The translations under genes and the position numbers were made by a program. A stretch of DNA of 64,000 nt from positions 3,423,501-3,487,500 of the forward strand of contig NZ_AZUN01000001.1 of the NCBI RefSeq assembly GCF_000527095.1, written 5' to 3'. The stretch comes from Methylomicrobium lacus LW14. Its GTDB lineage: Bacteria; Pseudomonadota; Gammaproteobacteria; Methylococcales; Methylomonadaceae. The notes under the pieces were generated by a model. That model had not been told where the DNA came from and searched no databases. It worked only from the letters and a program-made list of their open reading frames with translations. Below are positions 1-6,040 of this stretch, in pieces; position 1 is the first letter of the stretch, and each line of letters opens with the position of its first letter.

Positions 1-646
1 CCAAACTGACATAATTCGGCTCCAAGGCCTGAATCAACTGATCGGCGTGTTGACCCAGCGCGGCATAATCGAACTTCAGCGCGATTTGATAGCCGCGGCG
101 CCGGTAATTCTCCAGTCCCTGGTTCAACTGTTGCTGAAAACGCGCATAGGCCGGATTGACGGGCACCGTGATCGCGACGTTCCGAGTCTCCAGTCCGCAG
201 CGCACGATGATTTCTTCGAAATAAACGCCGTGATTCTCCTTCACGCCGAGGATATGCCGGGGATCGACGTCCAGAAACAGCGTATCGGTTTCCGCTTGCG
301 TCGGCAGTAATAAATAATTCAGCATGTGCACGGTTCTCGACAGGCGGTCGAAGCTTAGAATCGACAGCGTGTCGATCGAAGGCGTCAAAGGATGATTCAG
401 CAAATGCTCGATGTCATCCCGGTACAACGGTTCCGCCGGGCTATTGGTCAGCTGCTGTTTGGCCGTATATCCCGCGATCTGCGACGGATCTTCGGTCAAC
501 CGAACCGGCGACAAGATGCTGCCGATCTGTATCGGTCCATACAGTCCATGAACGACGCCGTTTTTGAAGACGAACGGTCCGGAACTGCCGGGGTCGTTAA
601 ATCCTAAGCGATAGTTGAAGTGTTCGACTAACTGCTGTAAAGGCAT
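1..646 (-). CDS. EAL-domain-like protein, 3' end beyond window
   Basis: The gene reads leftwards from an ATG at 644-646 and stays open to the window edge, giving about 215 residues. The N-terminal ~110 residues match no family I recognise. From residue ~125 the protein resembles the core of EAL-type cyclic-di-GMP phosphodiesterase domains: an LFLDVDPR strand, then GYQIALKFDYAAL followed by LEPNYVSL, which parallels the usual ALDDFG...L..L.PDYIK segment. The aspartates of the canonical DDFG are changed to KFD, so at least one metal-binding position is lost in the visible part. A degenerate, non-catalytic c-di-GMP-binding role is possible. The 3' remainder is needed to judge the domain. No partner gene is visible. 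Confidence 0.6.
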   Translation of the reverse strand, partial: MPLQQLVEHFNYRLGFNDPGSSGPFVFKNGVVHGLYGPIQIGSILSPVRLTEDPSQIAGYTAKQQLTNSPAEPLYRDDIEHLLNHPLTPSIDTLSILSFDRLSRTVHMLNYLLLPTQAETDTLFLDVDPRHILGVKENHGVYFEEIIVRCGLETRNVAITVPVNPAYARFQQQLNQGLENYRRRGYQIALKFDYAALGQHADQLIQALEPNYVSL

Positions 647-826
647 GGTATTTAAGTCCTTGACGAAACAATAGCAGGGAAAATACCCCAATGATTGACG
701 ATAACGAATAGGTTAAGGGATAAGGCAGGCGAAAGGAAACGATAGTTTTAGAATCCCATATCTCAATCGATGATAGGCGGCGAGCAGGACGTCGATTTTG
801 ATGGGAAGAAAAAACGATCCACAGCC

Positions 827-849
827 GGCAACTCGGATTGAGAGTTGCC
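827..849 (-). terminator. Hairpin downstream of cmoM
   Basis: GGCAACTC (827-834) and GAGTTGCC (842-849) form a perfect 8-bp stem with a 7-nt loop, 20 nt past the cmoM stop. Beside it, at 852-865, lies a perfect 14-bp palindrome, CTGCGCATGCGCAG. No long U-run follows on the minus strand, so this is a hairpin in terminator position rather than a textbook intrinsic terminator. Nothing else is recognised between 647 and 826. Confidence 0.4.
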
Positions 850-868
850 CTCTGCGCATGCGCAGCAA

Positions 869-1639
869 TTATTGGGCTCTTACCGCCACCAGATGCACAT
901 AGCGCCCCATATCGCGGTAAGTCGGCATCCGGCAATGACGGTATTCCAGTTCGAACAGTTCGGACTGATCGCTGTGTTCGAGCGTTCCCTTGTCAAGATA
1001 GTCATGAAACACGCGAATGCCGGTATGGGCCGTGATCTCGAAACCCCATAGCTTCAGATGCTCGATCACTTCATGCGGGTATTGCGGATTCGGCGGCGTC
1101 AGTTTGTCGCCCTTGCCGAGATAGCTGTCGCTCAGCAGGTGTTGCCAGCGCCAGCCGCCTTTCAGCGCATTGGTATAAACCATCGCGTTCCGATTATAGA
1201 ACAGCAGCGACAAGGTGCCGCCCGGTTTGACCCGGTCCGCGATGATTTGCAGCGTCGGTATCGGTTCCGCCAGCCACTCCAGTACCGCATGGCACAATAC
1301 CAGATCAAATGGGGGCAGGTGGGGCGCCAGGTCTTGCGCGGCCTGATGGTGAAATTCGGCAGGCTGGCCATGTTTTTGGAAGAGCTGCCTGGCGCGCGCC
1401 AGCATTTTTTCGGACAGGTCGCACAGCGTAAGCCGATGTCCCTTTTCCGCCAGCCCCAGGCTGATTTGCGCAAAGCCGCAGCCGGCATCCCAAACGGTCA
1501 GCGGCGCCGGGCTCCGGTAAAAAACGTCCAGATCCTCCCTCAGCAACTTCAGCCGCCAATCGCCCTTCGCGGTCGCATAGACTTTTTTTTCGAATCTTTC
1601 GATCAGGTGGTCGAAATTTTTATCCTGTTTTGATTTCAT
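869..1639 (-). CDS. cmoM: tRNA 5-carboxymethoxyuridine methyltransferase CmoM
   Basis: This is a 256-residue class I SAM-dependent methyltransferase. It methylates 5-carboxymethoxyuridine at the wobble position of tRNA to give mcmo5U. The SAM-binding motif DAGCG lies at residues ~51-55. A second acidic motif (LCDLSEKML) and the HAVLEWLAEP loop follow, then the family-typical LSLLFYNRNA and a C-terminal GVRVFHDYL and ELEYRYCR-like segment, all of which I know from E. coli CmoM (formerly SmtA). I chose the ATG at 1637-1639 because homologues begin with KNFDxxAExF close to the start; an in-frame start at 1669 would add ten unmatched residues and overlap the spacer after the toxin gene. It lies 35 bp downstream of a ParE-type module on the same strand, so co-transcription is possible. 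Function is confident from full-length resemblance. Confidence 0.9.
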   Translation of the reverse strand: MKSKQDKNFDHLIERFEKKVYATAKGDWRLKLLREDLDVFYRSPAPLTVWDAGCGFAQISLGLAEKGHRLTLCDLSEKMLARARQLFQKHGQPAEFHHQAAQDLAPHLPPFDLVLCHAVLEWLAEPIPTLQIIADRVKPGGTLSLLFYNRNAMVYTNALKGGWRWQHLLSDSYLGKGDKLTPPNPQYPHEVIEHLKLWGFEITAHTGIRVFHDYLDKGTLEHSDQSELFELEYRHCRMPTYRDMGRYVHLVAVRAQ

Positions 1640-1674
1640 TTTACTCAGTAAAAACCCAGCGTCGCGCACCGCTG

Positions 1675-1968
1675 TTAAAGCCTGCTAATCCAGTAAAGAG
1701 GGCGCCGGCGATGATGTGCAAGCGCAAGAATTTGAATGTTGCCGTCAACCTCTCGAAAAATAACATGGAAAGGAAAACCCTGAACCCTTGCTCTGCGAAT
1801 GTCCGGCGGAACCTCGGTGTGATGGCGAGCAGGCATTTCACAGATACTGGCAATGACGGTTTTAACCGCTTCATGGAAGCGTGCCCCAAGTTCCGTACGC
1901 AGTGACTTATAGAATGCAACATGTTCTGCATATTCCGCAGCGGCTTCGGGATGGAAGCTGTAGATCAT
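1675..1968 (-). CDS. ParE/RelE-family toxin
   Basis: This 97-residue basic protein has the compact ParE/RelE fold signature: FHPEAAAEYAEHVAFY in the first helix pair, then a central ARHHTEV loop, VQGFPFHVIFRE and a C-terminal ILALAHHRRRP strand with the usual basic end. ParE members poison DNA gyrase and RelE members cleave mRNA on the ribosome; the sequence does not decide between them. The gene overlaps its antitoxin by 4 nt (ATGA), which implies translational coupling and a matched toxin-antitoxin pair. Length is normal and no key region is missing, so the toxin looks intact. The pair sits between cmoM and an AT-richer gap, a common location for mobile toxin modules. Confidence 0.88.
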   Translation of the reverse strand: MIYSFHPEAAAEYAEHVAFYKSLRTELGARFHEAVKTVIASICEMPARHHTEVPPDIRRARVQGFPFHVIFREVDGNIQILALAHHRRRPLYWISRL

Positions 1969-2189
1969 TTCAAAATGGCTTGGATTTTGCGTTCAACTTC
2001 CTCGGCAGAAACCAGCTGAACAGTTCCATTGTCGATTTCAGCGGCTCGACGTTGCGCTTCTATGAGCCAGAGTTTTGCGATTTCTTTGTCCGACAAGGCG
2101 TCCAAACTCGAAAGCAGTGTTTCGGCGAGCCGAGCCCTGTCTTCAATCGGCAGGCGTAAAGCCTCTTGTTCAATCGCTTGGATGTTCAT
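1965..2189 (-). CDS. Antitoxin, addiction module component family
   Basis: This 74-residue acidic protein has the pattern of the putative addiction module component family (the TIGR02574-type antitoxins): EALRLPIEDRARLAETLLSSL near the N terminus and a second helical part with AQRRAAEIDNGTVQLVSAEEV. The last segment, which names a VSAEEV-type toxin-wrapping strand, is typical of this family. It is the first gene of the pair and overlaps the ParE-type toxin by 4 nt. Such antitoxins neutralise the toxin and usually repress their own promoter, which would lie in the AT-rich DNA just beyond 2190. No separate DNA-binding motif can be seen by eye. Confidence 0.85.
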   Translation of the reverse strand: MNIQAIEQEALRLPIEDRARLAETLLSSLDALSDKEIAKLWLIEAQRRAAEIDNGTVQLVSAEEVERKIQAILK

Positions 2190-2691
2190 AAATTAAAAAC
2201 CCTAATGAGCTAATTTTTCGGTCTTTGAGTGATCGGATGGTGGAAATATAACCATTGCTTTATCCATTTTACCAGACCCATTTGCCGGGGGCGGTGTTCC
2301 TCATAAAGTTAACCCCGCGAATCCGCAAATGACGTTAGCTGATCCGCCTTACGGATTATTATCAGGCACGGTGGGCCAGGCGGCACTGAAAATTTTCCAA
2401 TAAAGCGGGAACAATCCAGAAACGACACTTTCCTAAGCAAGAGGTAGTTTTAGCGGCAGGGATAAAAAGGGACCAGATTATTGCCTCGTTATCCAGCAGA
2501 TTTGCTTGTTTGGCAGGAAATGAAGTAAATATGTCATTGATACAAAATATCAGGAGAGTATATTGGTGCCTGCCATTAATTCTTTTCAGAAAGAACAGGA
2601 ATTTGACGGTTGATGAGCTTATCCACAATAGCACCAGTCAGTTCCCGTGGTTTAGGTGAAATTTTTACTAAACAACCCGAGGCATTAACCC
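2190..2691. other. Gene-poor, AT-rich gap
   Basis: No convincing gene is found here. The end next to 2190 should carry the promoter of the toxin-antitoxin pair. A 90-codon open frame on the minus strand (2362-2634) has no family resemblance, no good ribosome-binding site and an odd composition, so I do not call it. Short fragments such as the GC-rich piece near 2330-2390 look like remnants of older insertions. Confidence 0.4.
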
Positions 2692-2904
2692 ATGAAAACA
2701 ACAGATGAATACAGTCACCTGGTGGACGAATATGTTGAACGGAGCGCCAAAATCGATAAATTGGTAGAGAAATCCCGGCAAGGTGAAGATGTGGATCAAG
2801 AACTCGAAGCGTTGCGCGCCAAACAGCAAGAAGCCAATCAAATATTACAAAAATTAGAAGTGTCCAGCAGCACTATTTGGGAAAATATCGGAAACGGCGG
2901 CTAA
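2692..2904 (+). CDS. Small charged coiled-coil protein
   Basis: This 70-residue, strongly charged protein has long Lys/Glu-rich heptad-like stretches (residues ~8-55) that predict one or two amphipathic helices or a coiled coil. A CGAGG ribosome-binding site precedes the ATG at a good distance. There is no signal peptide or membrane segment, so it should be cytoplasmic. I do not recognise a family. It lies alone, upstream of the RNase A-like gene on the same strand but 170 bp away, so a toxin-antidote relation is only a guess. The gap up to 3074 contains a degenerate copy (near 2938-2965) of the GGGACGGGG-type repeat seen near 31.8 and 32 kb. Confidence 0.5.
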   Translation: MKTTDEYSHLVDEYVERSAKIDKLVEKSRQGEDVDQELEALRAKQQEANQILQKLEVSSSTIWENIGNGG

Positions 2905-3074
2905 ACTCTCAAGGGGTTGGTGCGCCGGCGGCATCGTCAAAACGTTGGGGACGGGGTTTGCAACGCCGCCCTGCCCGGACCTACAAGGCGATTGACAATG
3001 CTTATCTGCCTCGGTATTTTATCGTTAATGAAGGCCGTTTTTTCCCCTTCTCCTAGACTACAGAGGATTCCGCC

Positions 3075-3590
3075 ATGGGCTACGACCGGACCTACTCCCG
3101 AGAAGAGATCCACCAGATGCTATATCTCAGCGAGCGCCGGTTGCGACCGACGGCGCCTGCTGCATCGGCACATGAAGGACATGCCATCAGCAGGCATACC
3201 GAGCAGCGGGAGAATCCTTTCGATCGGCGGCAGATTCGCCAGGACTCGACTTTCTCCAGCCGCAAGCACCTTATCCTGGCAACGGAGGAGGCTCTGCATT
3301 CAACCCAAGGCCAGCAGGAATTGAGAAAGCTGAATGCCCACGGCACCCACACATGCAAGATCGCGTTCCAGCTCGTGGCGACCCAAGGCAAGATTCTCGC
3401 CGACGTCGTGCTCAATCCGATGGCAACCGTGGGCAACCAGCAGGTTCCCGCACAGGGTCCGGCGCTCTATCTGCAGAAACTCCCCGTCGACTCGATCATC
3501 CTGATCATCGACAAATTGGCGCCCTCCGAGTCCTGGGCACCGCTACACATTCAGACAGCCTATCCGAACCAGGTGGTCATGACTACCTAG
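3075..3590 (+). CDS. Orphan RNase A-like bacterial toxin domain protein
   Basis: This 171-residue protein starts at an ATG with AGAGGA seven bases upstream. Residues ~35-164 follow the layout of the bacterial RNase A-like toxin domain found at the C termini of CdiA and related polymorphic toxins: an EGHAISRH histidine motif (H36, H41), basic residues around R51-R55, the STF motif (58-60), an AT..AL helix, and the terminal TAYP signature (T161, Y163). In the studied CdiA member the catalytic set is a His, an Arg and a Thr-x-Tyr; the same order is present here. What is odd is the setting. There is no secretion signal, no delivery domain and no adjoining immunity gene. It may be a displaced toxin tip or a cytoplasmic enzyme. 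The family call is by eye from motifs only. Confidence 0.5.
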   Translation: MGYDRTYSREEIHQMLYLSERRLRPTAPAASAHEGHAISRHTEQRENPFDRRQIRQDSTFSSRKHLILATEEALHSTQGQQELRKLNAHGTHTCKIAFQLVATQGKILADVVLNPMATVGNQQVPAQGPALYLQKLPVDSIILIIDKLAPSESWAPLHIQTAYPNQVVMTT

Positions 3591-4032
3591 CGAGCCGTGA
3601 TCGTCAAACGCCAATGATCTTAAATAAGAGAGGGCTCCGGATGCGGCTCAGCAGTTGTGAAAGCTCTATAGGGTATGCACCGCGCACCATTCAATAAATC
3701 CGAATGCCGTAATATTTGGGTTATTTACAGCATTTCGGCGGGGAATCTATTCAAATTGCCAAGGTTTCTGCGCGATATCACCGAAGACACTCCCCTCAAA
3801 ATGACCGTGGGCGACTATGCATTTGAATCTTACTTAGACGGCGCTGGCCCTGGCTGGCTTTGCCGCCTACAGAAGTAATGGTAAATGCCGTTTTTGCAAA
3901 TCGATTGCAGGAACCAACCCGCTCTTCAGCCTTCTAACTAAAGGTGTTTTGCAAGCAATACTTTTTGCTTGATCTGGACATCGTTTTCAAAATCATTTGA
4001 TCTTACATTAGCGTAAGAGAAGGAGGACCATT
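3591..4032 (+). other. Gap after the RNase A-like gene, no gene called
   Basis: This 440-bp stretch is where an immunity gene for the preceding toxin-like gene would be expected. A 67-codon open frame (3675-3878) is the only candidate; its upstream spacing to a GGG-like site is poor and it resembles nothing I know. The last ~20 bp hold AGAAGGAGGA, a strong ribosome-binding site for the EF-hand gene. Confidence 0.35.
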
Positions 4033-4401
4033 ATGAAAACCGCAAGTAAACTGTCCGCTAGTGAACCTGTAGCCATTCGCGGCGGCAGGTACCTCGATTG
4101 TTATACCGCACCTGAAAAATTCAGGTTGTCAGTGGCTATAGGCGTCATCCTGCTATGCAGTGTTAATCCATTACGCGCAGGGGAAACGATGACCGACAAG
4201 GATGCTCCTGTCAAAAAATCCCCTTCGTTTGAACAGGCAGATAAGAATGCCGATCACGTTGTTACCAAAGAGGAACTCAATGGTTATCCCTTTTTATTGG
4301 AGTATTTTGATCGGGTTGACGCTGGCAAGGATGGCAAACTTGAACAGCATGAATATGAAAATCTGATCATGGAAAAAAAGCGTGAAGGCGAATACGAGTA
4401 A
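4033..4401 (+). CDS. EF-hand calcium-binding protein, membrane-anchored or secreted
   Basis: A 122-residue protein with a strong AAGGAGG site before its ATG. A hydrophobic segment (residues ~31-49, ending PLRAG) follows an unusually long 30-residue N-terminal region, so it is either an uncleaved anchor or a long signal peptide. Two EF-hand loops follow: D70-K-N-A-D-H-V-V-T-K-E-E81 and D96-A-G-K-D-G-K-L-E-Q-H-E107. Both end in the required glutamate; loop 2 has Gly at its third position, which would weaken calcium binding. The family binds calcium in the periplasm or outside the cell, but a target cannot be inferred. It stands alone and is followed directly by repeat copy A. An internal ATG at 4189, after the hydrophobic segment, is a less likely start. 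Confidence 0.7.
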   Translation: MKTASKLSASEPVAIRGGRYLDCYTAPEKFRLSVAIGVILLCSVNPLRAGETMTDKDAPVKKSPSFEQADKNADHVVTKEELNGYPFLLEYFDRVDAGKDGKLEQHEYENLIMEKKREGEYE

Positions 4402-4410
4402 GATAGGACA

Positions 4411-4532
4411 GTAGAGCGGTTTCGCGCGAGCAAACCGCCATTGCCCGAAGTTTCGCCGAAGGTCAGCACAAAAAACAAAAAAATATTGCCTGGATAAAGT
4501 TCAGGTAGAAATCAAATTCGTTGGCATCGAAA
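4411..4532 (+). repeat. Long direct repeat, copy A
   Basis: About 122 bp that recur in the same orientation at 5344-5467, so the two copies bracket the peroxiredoxin gene. The shared blocks include GGTTTCGCGCGA, TTTCGCCGAA, TCAGCACAAAAA and ATTTCGTTGGC-like sequence at the end. Its first part forms a hairpin: GCGGTTT pairs with AAACCGC around a CGCGCGAGC loop. A partial relative occurs near 34675-34785. It looks like a REP-derived element or a small non-autonomous mobile unit. Confidence 0.6.
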
Positions 4533-4599
4533 AGGGGCGCGATGCGCCCCCTGGCTTTTCAACCCCCGTGTTTATTTCAACAAAAGTAGGAGAGTGGAC

Positions 4600-5259
4600 A
4601 TGGCACTTAGAATCAATGATGAAGCGCCGAATTTTACGGCCAAAACGACGCAAGGAACGATCAATTTTCACGAATGGATCGGTGATAGTTGGGCGGTCCT
4701 GTTTTCGCATCCGAAGGATTTTACGCCCGTTTGTACGACCGAATTGGGCTATATGGCAAGGCTTGAGCCGGAGTTTAAAAAACGCAATTGTAAGATTATC
4801 GGCTTGAGTGTCGATCCAGTAGAAAACCATGACAAATGGTCAAAGGATATCGAGGAGACGCAGGGTTGTGCGGTCAGTTATCCGATGATAGGCGACAGCG
4901 ATCTGGCGGTCGCGAAGCTTTACAATATGCTGCCTGCCGAAGAGCCCGGCACGTCGGAAGGGCGCACCGCGGCCACGAATGCGACCGTACGCACGGTATT
5001 TATTGTTGGGCCGGACAAAAAGATCAAGTTGATGCTGACCTATCCGATGACGACCGGTCGCAATTTCGATGAAATCCTGCGGGTGCTCGATTCGATGCAG
5101 TTAACCGCCAAGCATAAGGTGGCAACGCCGGTGAACTGGAAGAATGGCGACGACGTGATCATCGTGCCGTCGGTATCCGATGACGATGCGAAAAAAATGT
5201 TCCCGCAAGGATGGAAGACGTTGAAACCGTATTTACGCATCGTTCAGCAACCGAAATAA
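4600..5259 (+). CDS. 1-Cys peroxiredoxin (Prx6 type)
   Basis: A 219-residue cytoplasmic peroxidase that reduces hydrogen peroxide and organic hydroperoxides. The peroxidatic cysteine C45 lies in the PVCTTE motif, with the invariant Thr and Pro just before it (DFTPVC). The long C-terminal domain (GRNFDEILRVLDSMQLT, then ATPVNWKNGDDVIIVPSV) marks the Prx6 group rather than AhpC, and no resolving cysteine is in the usual C-terminal place. The ATG at 4600 has AGGAGA six bases upstream; a GTG at 4594 would touch that site and is unlikely. It is monocistronic: a hairpin sits directly behind the stop, and direct repeats lie on both sides. I saw no clear OxyR site. Confidence 0.93.
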   Translation: MALRINDEAPNFTAKTTQGTINFHEWIGDSWAVLFSHPKDFTPVCTTELGYMARLEPEFKKRNCKIIGLSVDPVENHDKWSKDIEETQGCAVSYPMIGDSDLAVAKLYNMLPAEEPGTSEGRTAATNATVRTVFIVGPDKKIKLMLTYPMTTGRNFDEILRVLDSMQLTAKHKVATPVNWKNGDDVIIVPSVSDDDAKKMFPQGWKTLKPYLRIVQQPK

Positions 5260-5260
5260 A

Positions 5261-5289
5261 CAACCCGGCCATCGTTTCCGGCCGAGTTG
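5261..5289 (+). terminator. Hairpin after the peroxiredoxin gene
   Basis: CAACCCGGCC (5261-5270) pairs with GGCCGAGTTG (5280-5289), nine of ten positions matching, starting two bases after the stop codon. The 9-nt loop is AT-rich. There is no U-tract, so termination efficiency is uncertain. Confidence 0.5.
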
Positions 5290-5343
5290 GGGAGGATTGG
5301 ATTGTATAATCGTGGCGTCGGTTTCGAAAAGGAGCCGATGTAA

Positions 5344-5467
5344 CGGGAGGGTGGTTTCGCGCGAACAAACTGTCATTGCCGGAAATTTCGCCGAAATTCA
5401 GCACAAAAAGCAAAGAAATCCCGCTTTATAAGGTCCGGGGTGAGGTCGATTTCGTTGGCTCCGAAAC
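5344..5467 (+). repeat. Long direct repeat, copy B
   Basis: Second copy of the element at 4411-4532, same orientation, roughly three quarters identical by eye, with the hairpin arms partly decayed (GGTTT / AAACT). Its right end runs straight into a REP palindrome at 5469-5491. Confidence 0.6.
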
Positions 5468-5468
5468 G

Positions 5469-5491
5469 GCGGATTGCTGGCGCGAATCCGC
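5469..5491. repeat. REP palindrome beside the RAYT relic
   Basis: GCGGATT and AATCCGC enclose the loop GCTGGCGCG. The same architecture (GGCGGATT, nine-base loop GCTAACGCG, AATCCGCC) occurs at 36102-36126. It lies 30 bp from the end of a RAYT-type transposase gene, the usual place for the cognate REP of such enzymes. Confidence 0.65.
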
Positions 5492-5521
5492 TTTAGCCTT
5501 GTAGTATTACGATTCACCGTA

Positions 5522-5830
5522 TTATTCGTTCCGGGCGTTCTTGCGGATCGGTTCGCCTGCCGCGACGAGCAGATGGGAAAAGCGTCCTTTGATGTTTTTC
5601 CAGCGGCCGGAATAATCATCGTCGCCGGGTGGCAGCGTCCACAACGCATGCATGTGTTCCGGCAAGACTACCCAGGCGTCGATGTGCAGCGGTTGTTTGC
5701 GTAGCGCATAACGCACCGATTTGCGCAAGTCATCGATATGGTCGACCAGATAGGCGCGTTTCCGGTCTTGCAGGGCGACGGTAAAAAAATACGTCCCGCC
5801 CTCCACGCGGTTGCGGCGATACATAACCAT
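5522..5830 (-). pseudogene. REP-associated tyrosine transposase (RAYT), C-terminally truncated
   Basis: The 102 residues match the N-terminal half of RAYT/TnpA-REP proteins: MYRRN, GGTYFFTVALQDR, LPEHMHALW with the HxH metal motif at H59 and H61, and the following WKNIKGRFS. RAYTs are usually about 150-200 residues, with the catalytic tyrosine in the missing C-terminal half (the HYNPVKHG region). The frame here ends at RKNARNE, and the DNA beyond is REP sequence, not RAYT remainder. The gene is therefore most likely inactive. REP elements flank it on both sides (5469-5491 and 5867-6029), as expected for this family, whose members are thought to mobilise REPs. An independent role for the stub cannot be excluded. 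Confidence 0.75.
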
Positions 5831-5866
5831 GCCATTGTTCCTTAAACGTGATCAGAATGTATTAAA

Positions 5867-6029
5867 TGTAGCCCGGATGCAGCGCAGCGGAATCCGGGAT
5901 AGGCCTTTGCCGACGCCTTATTTTTTAATTCCGATTGAGTCTTACGATTACATCTATGCAAAGCCTCGTGAACAGCAAGGTTCGTTTCTGTGTGGCTCCC
6001 GGATTCCGCTGCGCTGCATCCGGGCTACA
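5867..6029. repeat. Perfect 33-bp inverted repeat (REP pair)
   Basis: Bases 5867-5899 and 5997-6029 are exact reverse complements over 33 bp, beginning with TGTAGCCCGGATGCAGCGCA on the outside. Each arm also folds on itself (CCCGGAT / AATCCGGG). The 97-bp spacer holds nothing recognised. The right arm ends 11 bp before the dnaE stop codon, so it can also act as the 3' end structure of the dnaE transcript. Confidence 0.75.
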
Positions 6030-6040
6030 CTTGATACTCG

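Noticed and set aside
2362..2634. 90-codon open frame on the minus strand
   Set aside because: No ribosome-binding site, no recognisable fold, and an AT-rich gap context.
3675..3878. 67-codon open frame, possible immunity gene for the RNase A-like protein
   Set aside because: Poor ribosome-binding spacing and no resemblance to any immunity family; only its position speaks for it.
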